Assembly: GCA_036395115.1 (NCBI GenBank)
Contig: DASWDU010000022.1
Span: 1 to 64,000 of the forward strand
Source of the DNA: Thermoplasmata archaeon
GTDB taxonomy: Archaea > Thermoplasmatota > Thermoplasmata > RBG-16-68-12
Direction of reading: 5' to 3'
Length of the DNA stretch: 64,000 nt
The translations under genes were made by a program, and so were the position numbers. Under the pieces are notes generated by a model. It worked only from the letters and a program-made list of their open reading frames with translations. It did not search any database and was not told the origin of the DNA. Below are positions 56,775 to 64,000 of this stretch, piece after piece (position 1 is the stretch's first letter; every line of letters begins with the position of its first letter).

Positions 56775-58238
56775 ATGCCGCACCGGCCGTTCCACGGCAC
56801 GGAACCGCGAGGGCTCCTGTCCGTCCTACGCTCCCCTGCCTTCGAGGGCCGATTCGGACGGATGTTCCCGAACCTCCCGGCGTTCCTCCCGCCGGACGAC
56901 GCGCTCGACGCGCTCGCGCGGGCGATGGTCGAGCCCGAGCCCAAGGAGGGCGAGGACGACACCGCGGGCGACAACCCCGACATCCCTGCGGGCTTCACGT
57001 ATTTCGGCCAGTTCGTCGACCACGACCTGACGTTCGATCCGACATCGAAGCTCCAGAGGGACAACGACCCGGATGCGCTCGTCGACTTTCGCACGCCCCG
57101 CTTTGACCTCGACGCCGTCTACGGGCGGGGCCCGGACGACCAGCCGTTCCTGTACGAAGACGACGGCGTGCACCTCCTGATCGGGAGGAATGAGGCGGGA
57201 GAGGACGACCTCCCTCGAAACGCGAAGGGTCGCGCGCTCCTCGGCGACGCCCGGAACGACGAGAACCTGATCGTCTCCCAACTCGCGCTCGGCTTCCTCA
57301 AGTATCACAACCGGGTCGTCGAGGCTCCCGCGGTCGCGGACGTGCCGCCGGAACGACGGTTCGACGAGGGCCGCCGGATCGTCCGCTGGCATTACCAGTG
57401 GGCCGTCGTCCACGACTTCCTCGGACGGCTCGTCGGGAACGAGGTGATCGACGACATCCTCCGACCCGTGTCATTCAAGGTGCCCGCGGGTGGCGGATCA
57501 AGGACGATCAAGACGCTCTCGCCAGCTCTGAAGTTCTTCCATTGGAGGACCCGTCCGTTCATGCCCGTCGAGTTCTCCGTCGCCGCCTATCGGTTCGGGC
57601 ACAGCATGGTCCGTGGAGAGTACGAGCTGAACGACGACGTGCAAGACGTCCCGATCTTCGCGAAGCCGCCGGCGGAGGACCTCCGGGGCTTCCGGCCCCT
57701 CCCGGCGGGGCATGTCATCGAATGGGCGCGGTTCTTCGAGTTTCAGGGCAGCCGCCTCGAGGTCCAGCCGAGCCGGAAGATCGACACGAAGCTCGCATTC
57801 GGGCTGAGCATCTTGCCCGAGGCGGTCGCGCGAGGCATCCGCGCGCTCGCGGAACGGGACCTGCGGCGAGGAAAGGCGCTCGGGCTGCCGTCAGGGCAGA
57901 CCGTCGCTCGGGCGATCGGCCTTTCGGAGGATCTCATCATCCACGCTCGCGACTTGGAGCCCCTGCCGAAGAATCTCGTCCGCGTCTTCGGGGAAGACAC
58001 GCCCCTATTCTTCTACGTTCTCAAGGAAGCAGAGGTCCTGAGCAAGGGACAGCAGCTCGGCCCGGTCGGCGGCCGGATCGTCGCGGAGGTCCTCATCGGT
58101 CTGTTGCGCGGCGACCCGTTCTCGTTCCTCAGCATGCAGCCGAACTGGCGCCCGAAATCGGCCGAGTTCGGCGCACGGAAAGACGGCGAATTCACAGTCG
58201 CGGACCTGCTCCGGTTCGCCGGCGTGACGATCGGATGA
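56775..58238 (+). CDS. animal-type (peroxidasin/cyclooxygenase superfamily) haem peroxidase
   Basis: 487 residues. Distal site 'FGQFVDHDLTFDP' with H83 and D84, the Arg motif 'GDARNDEN' (R160), and proximal 'AAYRFGHSMVR' with H276, in the canonical order. D84 is the usual residue for covalent haem linkage. No signal peptide is present, unlike animal enzymes. The family oxidises halides or organic substrates using peroxide. Such genes are known in bacteria but rare in archaea, so transfer is likely although GC content matches the neighbours. Confidence 0.92.
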   Translation: MPHRPFHGTEPRGLLSVLRSPAFEGRFGRMFPNLPAFLPPDDALDALARAMVEPEPKEGEDDTAGDNPDIPAGFTYFGQFVDHDLTFDPTSKLQRDNDPDALVDFRTPRFDLDAVYGRGPDDQPFLYEDDGVHLLIGRNEAGEDDLPRNAKGRALLGDARNDENLIVSQLALGFLKYHNRVVEAPAVADVPPERRFDEGRRIVRWHYQWAVVHDFLGRLVGNEVIDDILRPVSFKVPAGGGSRTIKTLSPALKFFHWRTRPFMPVEFSVAAYRFGHSMVRGEYELNDDVQDVPIFAKPPAEDLRGFRPLPAGHVIEWARFFEFQGSRLEVQPSRKIDTKLAFGLSILPEAVARGIRALAERDLRRGKALGLPSGQTVARAIGLSEDLIIHARDLEPLPKNLVRVFGEDTPLFFYVLKEAEVLSKGQQLGPVGGRIVAEVLIGLLRGDPFSFLSMQPNWRPKSAEFGARKDGEFTVADLLRFAGVTIG

Positions 58239-58254
58239 CGATCGACGTCATCTC

Positions 58255-59535
58255 CTACGACTCATCCGCGGGACCGACCGCGGCCCGAATCGCGGCCTGA
58301 TTCCGGCTCTCGCGGTACACCAAGAGCGTCATCGCGAACCCGATCGCCATGAGGCCTGCGCCGAGGAGGAACGGCGCGGCCGTGTTCACCTGTTCGAACA
58401 GGACGCCCGCGACCAAGGGACCCGGGACGCGCGCGAGGCTGCCGAGCGACTGGGTAATCCCAAGGATCGCGCCCTGCTCGTGCGGAGGCGTTCGCTTCGA
58501 GACGAGACTGGGGACGAGTGGGAATGCGATGGCGACTCCCGTCGCGACGACGCCGGTCAGGAGGACGTACGCGTTGACGTTGGCGATCCACGGCACGGCG
58601 GCCAGGCCTGCCATCATCGCGACCGTCCCCGTGGCCACGAGCCGCTCTTCCCCTGCACGGCGGGCGAGGCGGCCCGCCGCGGTCCCGACGACGATCTGGA
58701 TCACGCCGATGTACACGAAGATCAACGCGAGTTCCGTCGTGCCCAGCCCGAAGTACGCGATCCCGAGACTCGGGAACGCGACGGGGATCCCGCTGAATGC
58801 GAACGACACGAGGATGAACGTGATCAGGAGCGCACGGATGGCGGGCCGCCGGATCGCATCGCGGAAGCTCGTCCGCCGGCGCGTCCCGTTCCGACGCCGC
58901 ATATCCGGCGTCAGGGACTCCGGAAGGAGGAGGGCCGCGAGGCCGAAGTTCGATGCCGCGAGGGCGGCCGCGGCGAGCGCGGGCGCCGCAAGGCCAAGTG
59001 GAGCGAAGGTCCCGCCGATGACCGGCCCGACCGCGAACCCGACGCCGAAGGCCGCGCCGATCAATCCCATGCCCCGCGGCCGCTCCTGGGGCGTCGTGCG
59101 GTCCGCGACGTACGCCTGTGCAACGGAAAGGTTCCCGGACGCAACGCCCGCCAGAATTCGCGCCGTGAAGAGCAGCACGAGGGAGTTCGCGAAGGATAGC
59201 GTGAGGTGACCCGCGGTCGAGAGCACGAGGCTTCCGAGGAGGACCGGCCGCCGGCCCACGCGGTCGCTGAGCCGCCCGAGAATCGGCGAGAAGACGAATT
59301 GCATCGCGAAGAACGCGGCGATGAGGAGCCCGAGGATCGCCGGACCACCTCCGACTTGCTCCGTGTAGAACGGCAGGAGGGGAATGATGATCCCGAAGCC
59401 GATGAGGTCGACGAAGACCGTGAACAGCACGACGAGCAGCGGAGAGCGCTTCAGAGACCCAACCTCGAGAGGCCGTCGAGGACGTCGGTGGGATATATGA
59501 TTGGCCCTGGCGTCCCCTCCCGAATGCGTCTCCAA
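58255..59535 (-). CDS. MFS transporter, TetA-like drug exporter
   Basis: About 12 membrane helices. 'VVLFTVFVDLIGFGIIIPLL', then PFY, and 'GRLSDRVGRRPVLL' (motif A), then 'AYVADRTTPQERPRGMGLIG' and 'GFAVGPVIGG' (motif C), are typical of the TetA/DHA1 group. The start is uncertain: the TTG at 59535 opens a 27-residue unlike-TetA leader, while homologues usually begin with (M)KRSPLL, here encoded by CTG-AAG at 59454. A TATA-like element (59491-59498) would start RNA near 59469, favouring the short form. Exports a drug or metabolite by proton antiport. Confidence 0.88.
   Translation of the reverse strand: METHSGGDARANHISHRRPRRPLEVGSLKRSPLLVVLFTVFVDLIGFGIIIPLLPFYTEQVGGGPAILGLLIAAFFAMQFVFSPILGRLSDRVGRRPVLLGSLVLSTAGHLTLSFANSLVLLFTARILAGVASGNLSVAQAYVADRTTPQERPRGMGLIGAAFGVGFAVGPVIGGTFAPLGLAAPALAAAALAASNFGLAALLLPESLTPDMRRRNGTRRRTSFRDAIRRPAIRALLITFILVSFAFSGIPVAFPSLGIAYFGLGTTELALIFVYIGVIQIVVGTAAGRLARRAGEERLVATGTVAMMAGLAAVPWIANVNAYVLLTGVVATGVAIAFPLVPSLVSKRTPPHEQGAILGITQSLGSLARVPGPLVAGVLFEQVNTAAPFLLGAGLMAIGFAMTLLVYRESRNQAAIRAAVGPADES
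59491..59500. promoter_or_regulatory. shared TATA element between MFS and dehydratase genes
   Basis: GGATATATGA can serve either strand. It predicts starts near 59521 for the dehydratase and near 59469 for the exporter. Confidence 0.4.
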
Positions 59536-59575
59536 GAAATATGGATCTCCTCATACGGTCGACGCGGAAATTGAC

Positions 59576-60559
59576 ATGCCGTCAGAGAAGTCGATCACGA
59601 CCTTGAAGAAAATCTCGATCCGCGACATCGAAGCCGCGAGGAAGCGGCTCGCCGGTCTCGTCCTCCGCACGCCGGTGATCCGGCTCGACGTGGAGGACGC
59701 ACCCGCCGAAATCCACCTCAAGCTCGAGAACCTCCAGCCGACCGGATCGTTCAAGGTCCGCGGCGCGGGGAACGCGATTTCCCTTCTTACTCCGACGGAC
59801 CGGAAACGGGGCGTGTACACCTGCAGCGCCGGGAACATGGCGCAGGCTCTCGCGTGGCACGCCCGGCGCCTCGGCATTCCGTGCACGGTCATCGTGCCCG
59901 ACACCGCGCCGCAGACGAAACTCGCCGGCATTCGGCGGTTCGGCGCAGAGATCGTGCAGCTCTCCTGGGACGAGGTCTGGAAGATCGGGATCACCCGCGT
60001 CTACGAACCGCTGAAGGACATGGTCTTCGTCCATCCGTTCAGCGAGTTCGGCATGATCGCGGGCAACGGGACGATCGGCCTCGAGATTCTCGAAGACCTC
60101 CCGACGGTCGATGCGGTCGTCGTCCCCTACGGCGGCGGCGGACTGATCGGCGGCATCGCGACGGCGATCAAGGCGCGGCAGCCGAGGACGAAAGTGTACG
60201 CATGCGAACCGGAAACGGCCGCGCCGCTCGCGGCCTCCTTCGCGGCGGGCTCTCCGCAAGAGTTCAAGCGGATCCCGAGTTTCGTAGACGGCTCCGGCGC
60301 GAGCAGCGTGCTCCCGGAGATGTGGGAATTGAATCGCCCGCTGCTGGCCGGTTCGATCGTCGTCTCCCTCCGCGAGGTCGCGTCCGCGATCAAGCTTCTC
60401 GTGGAGAGGCATCACGTCGTCTCGGAAGGTGCGGGCGGCAGTTCCGTCGCGGCCGCGCTCACCGGCAAGGCCGGAAGCGGGCGAGTCGTGGCGGTGGTAT
60501 CCGGCGGCAACATCGATCCCGCGAAGCTGACGACGATCCTGGACGGCCGGGTCCCGTGA
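59576..60559 (+). CDS. PLP-dependent threonine/serine dehydratase
   Basis: 327 residues from ATG 59576. 'NLQPTGSFKVRGAGNAI' holds the PLP lysine, 'TCSAGNMAQALAWHARRLGI' the substrate loop, 'PYGGGGLIGG' the phosphate-binding glycines and 'VVAVVSGGNID' the C-terminal cofactor contact. No ACT regulatory domain, so it resembles catabolic TdcB/serine racemase-type enzymes. Forms 2-oxobutanoate or pyruvate plus ammonia, or racemises serine; sequence does not choose. Confidence 0.92.
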   Translation: MPSEKSITTLKKISIRDIEAARKRLAGLVLRTPVIRLDVEDAPAEIHLKLENLQPTGSFKVRGAGNAISLLTPTDRKRGVYTCSAGNMAQALAWHARRLGIPCTVIVPDTAPQTKLAGIRRFGAEIVQLSWDEVWKIGITRVYEPLKDMVFVHPFSEFGMIAGNGTIGLEILEDLPTVDAVVVPYGGGGLIGGIATAIKARQPRTKVYACEPETAAPLAASFAAGSPQEFKRIPSFVDGSGASSVLPEMWELNRPLLAGSIVVSLREVASAIKLLVERHHVVSEGAGGSSVAAALTGKAGSGRVVAVVSGGNIDPAKLTTILDGRVP

Positions 60560-60700
60560 ACGTGCACGGGGCGGACCGGCGATGGCCGGCCCAACGCCCT
60601 TGTCGCCCGACGTCATCGGGAGCACGATGACGCAGGGAGCAAAGGATAAGGACCGCGCACGGCATGGGACCGCGGACCCGTCGGGGGAGGCGAGCCCATC

Positions 60701-61897
60701 GTGTTGCATGTGACCTTCGCGACCCGAACGCACGGACCGCTGCAAGAACTAACGGAGCGGCGCGGGCGACTCACGATCGAGGCGTATCCGCTCGGTCGGT
60801 ACCTCCTGCTGCGCGGACTCGGAGACGTCGATGGCCTCGAGGACGCGCCGGAGATCGTCGCCTCCGGTCGGAAGGTCCTCCACGCGTCCCGCACGAACGG
60901 GGAACGCACTCTCCTCCTCGACGGCCACGCGGGAGACGAGGAGGTCATCGCGCGCCTCGCCGACCAGGACGTCCACGTCCTACCGCCGATCCTCTGGCGC
61001 CGGGGCGAGGCCCAGCTTTCGCTCCTCGTCGACGAGGCGACGGACCTCGTCACCCTCCAGGCGCGCTTCCCGCAAGCCCGGCTCGTGTCGAAGCGCACTC
61101 GAAAGGAAGCAGCGAAGGTCGCGTTGGCGTCGCCGCTCTTCCTCCCGGAGATGACGGAGAAGCAGGCCCGCGCGCTCCTCGCGGCGTCCGACGCCGGCTA
61201 CTACGAGTTCCCGCGCAACGCGACCACGGAAGAGGTGAGTACGTCCCTGGGCGTCGCGCGCAGCACGTTCGAGCAACACCTGAACCGCGCCGAACATCAC
61301 GTCGTGAGGGCGATGCTCCCGATGGTGCGGATGCGGGCCGGCCTCCCGCAGGACGAAGCCCTCGAGGTCTACTCGCGATTCAGCCGCGAGCTGGGGCTCT
61401 ACGTCCGACTCGAGGTCCTCGGGGACGACGTGGCGGCCGTGTCGCTTTCCAAGGAACCGATCCCCGCCTCCGCGGGCGCGGACCATCCATACCTCGCGCG
61501 GATCCTCGAGCACATCCGAACGGGGGAGGACGACCTGCGAGACATCCCGCTGCAGTTGGAGCTCTCGCCGTTCGAGCGGGAGGTCCTCGAACTCCTGCGG
61601 ACGATCCCGCCCGGCGCGACGATCACGTACGGTGAGATCGCGAAGCGGCTCGGGCACCCGAACGCCGCCCGCGCGGTCGGCAACGCGGTCGCCAGGAACC
61701 CCGCGCTCATCGTGATCCCGTGCCACCGCGTCGTGCCCGTGTCCGGCCGGCTCGGGAACTACTCGGGTGAAGGCGGCCCGGAGACGAAACGGCGGCTCCT
61801 GGAGCGCGAGGGAGCCCGGCTCGCAGTCCCCGGCGTCCCGCGAAATCCGATCAAGGACGCCGTCCGACCGCGGCCGCTCGCCCGATCCGGGACCTGA
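60701..61897 (+). CDS. Bat-type HTH regulator fused to O6-alkylguanine-DNA alkyltransferase (Ada-like)
   Basis: 398 residues from GTG, with GGGGGAGG upstream. Residues 1-145 resemble the N-terminal domain of bacterio-opsin-activator-type regulators. Residues 151-203 are an HTH_10 domain (MTEKQARALLAASDAGYYEF, then EEVSTSLGVARSTFEQHLNR). Residues about 217-372 are an alkyltransferase, with the helix-turn-helix arginine region 'RAVGNAVARNP' and active-site PCHRV (C341). The combination of a repair methyltransferase and a DNA-binding regulator recalls bacterial Ada but uses archaeal parts. Alkyl transfer to C341 could switch the HTH activity. The repair function is secure; the regulatory one is inferred. 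Confidence 0.9.
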   Translation: MLHVTFATRTHGPLQELTERRGRLTIEAYPLGRYLLLRGLGDVDGLEDAPEIVASGRKVLHASRTNGERTLLLDGHAGDEEVIARLADQDVHVLPPILWRRGEAQLSLLVDEATDLVTLQARFPQARLVSKRTRKEAAKVALASPLFLPEMTEKQARALLAASDAGYYEFPRNATTEEVSTSLGVARSTFEQHLNRAEHHVVRAMLPMVRMRAGLPQDEALEVYSRFSRELGLYVRLEVLGDDVAAVSLSKEPIPASAGADHPYLARILEHIRTGEDDLRDIPLQLELSPFEREVLELLRTIPPGATITYGEIAKRLGHPNAARAVGNAVARNPALIVIPCHRVVPVSGRLGNYSGEGGPETKRRLLEREGARLAVPGVPRNPIKDAVRPRPLARSGT

Positions 61898-62135
61898 GCT
61901 GCCGGCCGATCACGCCTCCGTCGGCCGGATGCCGCCCGACACGGTGAACGGATGCTCCTCGGCCTCGGACGTCCTGGCCCGCCCTCGCTCGAGCTGAATC
62001 AGGAAGACGCGGAGCACGTGCGGGCGCCTTGGCAGGGACCTCGAAGCCTCCGATTCGCGGCACTTCACGAAATCCAGAATCATGTCGAACTCCTCCAGAG
62101 AAATCAGATGGGAGCGAGCGCGGACAGGGTCCGGC
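61898..62135. other. intergenic region, nothing recognised
   Basis: About 240 bp downstream of the alkyltransferase gene and convergent with the next. Frames are short; no repeat or structured element seen. Confidence 0.35.
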
Positions 62136-62510
62136 TCACAGGGACTTGACGAAGCCCCAAATCGCTCCCACGAGGACGAGCGCCCCGGTCATCAAGCCCA
62201 CGGTCGTGCCGGCCACGGCGACCAGCGCCAAGCCGGCGATCGCCGCGACGATCATCCCGTTCCGAACGTTGCGTTTCGACACGACGTAGCCTATCAGCCC
62301 GAGCGCGCCGAACAGCACGAGGAACACGGCCTTCGCGAGGGAGATGCCAAGGATTCGTTCCGCCACCAGGCTGGGCCCGAACGCCACGATGCCCACGAAC
62401 GCGGCGATGGCCCCTCCGAGGGCGATCAGGACCTGGTAGGCCTGCATCCGCTCGAGCGCGCGCCACTTCGACGCGGCCCGCTCGGACCACGTTCCGGTTT
62501 CTGTAGACAT
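62136..62510 (-). CDS. small membrane protein with four hydrophobic segments
   Basis: 124 residues. Helices: 'VLIALGGAIAAFVGIVAFG', 'AVFLVLFGALGLIGYVV', 'GMIVAAIAGLALVAVAG' and 'TVGLMTGALVLVGAIWGFV', preceded by a charged N terminus (TWSERAASKWRALERM). No family recognised. TATA CTTAAGTA (minus strand, 62546-62553) and an excellent Shine-Dalgarno (TAGGAGGTGA, eight bases before ATG) support expression from this start. Confidence 0.72.
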   Translation of the reverse strand: MSTETGTWSERAASKWRALERMQAYQVLIALGGAIAAFVGIVAFGPSLVAERILGISLAKAVFLVLFGALGLIGYVVSKRNVRNGMIVAAIAGLALVAVAGTTVGLMTGALVLVGAIWGFVKSL

Positions 62511-62517
62511 GTTTCGT

Positions 62518-62553
62518 TCACCTCCTAATCCCGGCTGCGCGAGCGTACTTAAG
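62518..62553 (-). promoter_or_regulatory. TATA box and strong ribosome-binding site
   Basis: CTTAAGTA predicts a start near 62523. The leader then contains GGAGGTGA shortly before the ATG at 62510, one of the few strong Shine-Dalgarno sites in this window. Confidence 0.55.
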
Positions 62554-62666
62554 CATCATTGGACGTTGGTCGAACGCGGGGCGGGCGTCGATGGGATGAT
62601 GTCGCGCGGGCGGACCGAAAAGGAGGACCCTCCCGCACAATCGGCGGGCTGCGGCGCGTCGAAGGA

Positions 62667-62674
62667 CTTATACC
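62667..62674 (+). promoter_or_regulatory. TATA box of the 62721 gene
   Basis: CTTATACC predicts a start near 62697, placing the upstream open frame outside the transcript. Confidence 0.5.
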
Positions 62675-62720
62675 TTCCCCTCGATGCCCCGCGGGAGGCC
62701 TCGCGACGCCCAGGATCGAG

Positions 62721-63194
62721 ATGGACGGGGCCTTCCCGCTCGCCCTCGACGCGGTGTGGCGGCTTCTCCACGCGCATCTCGACGAGGTCACCCTCCGTGA
62801 GATCCATCCGTGGATCCTGAGCGGGCGGGTGGTCCGGGAGGGAGATGCGGTCCGACATGCCAGCTTGACGTTCCCCCGCGAGAAAATCGCGGAGCGAGAG
62901 GTGCGGATCCTGGGACGCCGGTCCCGCACGACGTGGACGTACGCAATCGAGCCGCCGTCGCGGTTCGCCTACGAAATCCGATTCGGGAACGGCTCGACGA
63001 GCCGCTTCGACAACGCATATGCGGCCGTCCCGACAGGCACGTTCGTCAAGACGGTCGGCGAGATCTCGATCAAGCGCGTGCCGACGTTCCTGGGAATCTG
63101 GGCCACCCGGCGACTCCTCGACCGCGCGGACGAGGAAGACCTTGCGTACGCCAAGAGGATGGAGCATCCTGACGACCGAAATCAAAAAGGCTAA
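62721..63194 (+). CDS. SRPBCC-fold protein
   Basis: 157 residues from ATG 62721. 'MDGAFPLALDAVWRLLHAHL' starts a helix-grip fold as in SRPBCC/polyketide-cyclase-like proteins; 'SRTTWTYAIEPPSRFAYEIR', then 'FGNGSTSRFDNAYAAVPTGT' and 'TVGEISIKRVPTFLGIWATR', continue it. The C-terminal helix is charged. Ligand unknown. The next gene follows by 36 bases and may be cotranscribed. Confidence 0.7.
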   Translation: MDGAFPLALDAVWRLLHAHLDEVTLREIHPWILSGRVVREGDAVRHASLTFPREKIAEREVRILGRRSRTTWTYAIEPPSRFAYEIRFGNGSTSRFDNAYAAVPTGTFVKTVGEISIKRVPTFLGIWATRRLLDRADEEDLAYAKRMEHPDDRNQKG

Positions 63195-63230
63195 GCCGAC
63201 TCATTCGATAGATGGACCTCGGTGGAATTG

Positions 63231-63863
63231 ATGGCCCAGCAGTGCCCGAAGTGCGGTACGGACAACCGCGACGAATCACGTTTCTGCCTGTATTGCGGCG
63301 CGTCGCTCCCGGGCCCGACCCCCGAGGACGCACCACGGCCCGCTGTCACCGCGCCGATGAGCTCGTCCCCGCCGATCCGCGTGGACCCTCCGCCGGCCCT
63401 GCGCGAGCACATGCCTGATTTCGTCGGTCTCCTCGGGTTCGCGTTCTTCCTCGTCGTCCTCGGCGTCGTCTTCTACCTGAATCAGAATCTCTTCGCGGAC
63501 CTTCGAGCGTGGTGGGACCAGACCGTCGCGGGCCAACTCCGGCCTCCGGAGAGGATCATCTCGTCCGCGATCGCGTTCTGGGGGTTGATCGGCGCTGCCG
63601 ACCTCGTCGTCGCGGCGTTGCGGTGGACGATCCGGCGCACGAAAATCCACACACTGGGCGCGGCCCTTGGAGGCATCGGAATGATCGCGTTCGCGTACTT
63701 CCTCTACCGCTACTCCGTGCGCGAACTCAGTGGCTCCCAAGTCGTTTCGTTCGAGGCGGCGGTGATCGGAATCCTGCTGTTCGTCTACATCGGACTCGGG
63801 CTGCACTGGACGCGCGCGAAGCGCCGCCTCGCCTACGAGGCCACGGAACTCTCGCCGCGATAG
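63231..63863 (+). CDS. zinc-ribbon membrane protein
   Basis: 210 residues from ATG 63231 (GTG 63222 is an alternative). The N-terminal double-Cys zinc ribbon CPKCGTDN...FCLYCG is followed by a Pro-rich linker and four membrane helices (FVGLLGFAFFLVVLGVVFYL; IAFWGLIGAADLVVAALRW; LGGIGMIAFAYFLYRYS; VIGILLFVYIGLGLHW). Proteins of this layout are common in archaea and mostly uncharacterised. Confidence 0.75.
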   Translation: MAQQCPKCGTDNRDESRFCLYCGASLPGPTPEDAPRPAVTAPMSSSPPIRVDPPPALREHMPDFVGLLGFAFFLVVLGVVFYLNQNLFADLRAWWDQTVAGQLRPPERIISSAIAFWGLIGAADLVVAALRWTIRRTKIHTLGAALGGIGMIAFAYFLYRYSVRELSGSQVVSFEAAVIGILLFVYIGLGLHWTRAKRRLAYEATELSPR

Positions 63864-63866
63864 CCT

Positions 63867-64000
63867 TCAAGGCCGGACGATGCTGAAGGACTCGGATCCG
63901 CCGGGCGGGATGAATTGGCTCCCGCACTCGCACGTCCAGACGAGCCCGGTCCTCTCGGCGATGACGAGCCGCGTGACCGTGTAGTCGAACCCGCATATCG
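63867..64000 (-). CDS. partial gene at window edge, Cys-containing C terminus
   Basis: A minus-strand frame open to the edge reads CGFDYTVTRLVIAERTGLVW, then TCECGSQFIPPGGSESF and SIVRP-stop. The CxC and upstream CG pairs suggest a zinc-binding or PilZ/ribbon-like domain. The balanced composition and a stop 3 bp beyond the convergent zinc-ribbon gene support real coding. The N-terminal part is outside the window. Confidence 0.5.
   Translation of the reverse strand, partial: ICGFDYTVTRLVIAERTGLVWTCECGSQFIPPGGSESFSIVRP

Noticed and set aside
1-64000. CRISPR arrays
   Set aside because: No regularly spaced short repeat was seen, and no cas gene was recognised.
1-64000. tRNA genes as integration targets
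   Set aside because: T-loop-like GTTCAA/GTTCGA strings occur only inside coding genes without matching arms.

Overview
The window reads as a high-GC archaeal chromosome, most likely a GC-rich Thermoplasmatota-type lineage (placement is inference). It encodes a canonical two-repeat TATA-binding protein (30370-30918), archaeal/eukaryal ribosomal protein eL33 (30982-31248), a bacterio-opsin-activator-type HTH fused to a DNA alkyltransferase (60701-61897) and a Rab-like GTPase (56137-56688). Many genes have an archaeal TATA box about 26 bases before the start codon, giving predicted leaderless transcripts. No tRNA, rRNA or CRISPR array was recognised.

Region A (about 190-28270) is an accessory island, visibly less GC-rich than the rest. 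From left to right it holds: a PIN toxin/UPF0175-like pair; a HEPN-nucleotidyltransferase module flanked by 39-bp imperfect repeats; a ribbon-helix-helix regulator divergent from a tyrosine integrase; a complete type I restriction operon (hsdR-hsdM-hsdS); a divergent second TATA-binding protein; a DpnI homologue; an AIPR abortive-infection protein; and a NurA-HerA pair. On the minus strand follows a four-gene operon of a RelA/SpoT-domain alarmone-synthetase-like protein, two small proteins and a QueC-like ATPase. After it come a PD-(D/E)XK protein, a surface membrane protein, a YwgA/Panacea-like regulator, a second HEPN-nucleotidyltransferase module, a VapBC pair and two ribbon-helix-helix regulators. 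The Rel/QueC-like operon and the TBP paralogue beside the restriction genes are the best candidates for undescribed biology.

Region B (28471-34490) returns to high GC: ABC-F ATPase, TBP and eL33, then a DUF5678-retropepsin pair, a RelE-type toxin-antitoxin pair and a compact AbiE-like wHTH/nucleotidyltransferase pair.

Region C (34652-64000) is metabolic and envelope-related: a Tat-exported amidase, a VOC protein, a TMEM175-type channel, two amidohydrolases, and a PadR-controlled five-gene operon with two ABC exporters whose promoter carries an 18-bp perfect palindrome. It also holds a methyltransferase, an SDR, a cyclophilin, a transthyretin-like/GMC oxidoreductase pair, a membrane metallophosphatase, an animal-type haem peroxidase, an MFS exporter, a threonine/serine dehydratase, the Ada-like HTH-alkyltransferase, and several small membrane or SRPBCC proteins. 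Gene debris between 36640 and 36787 shows local duplication and decay. Both window ends cut through genes.
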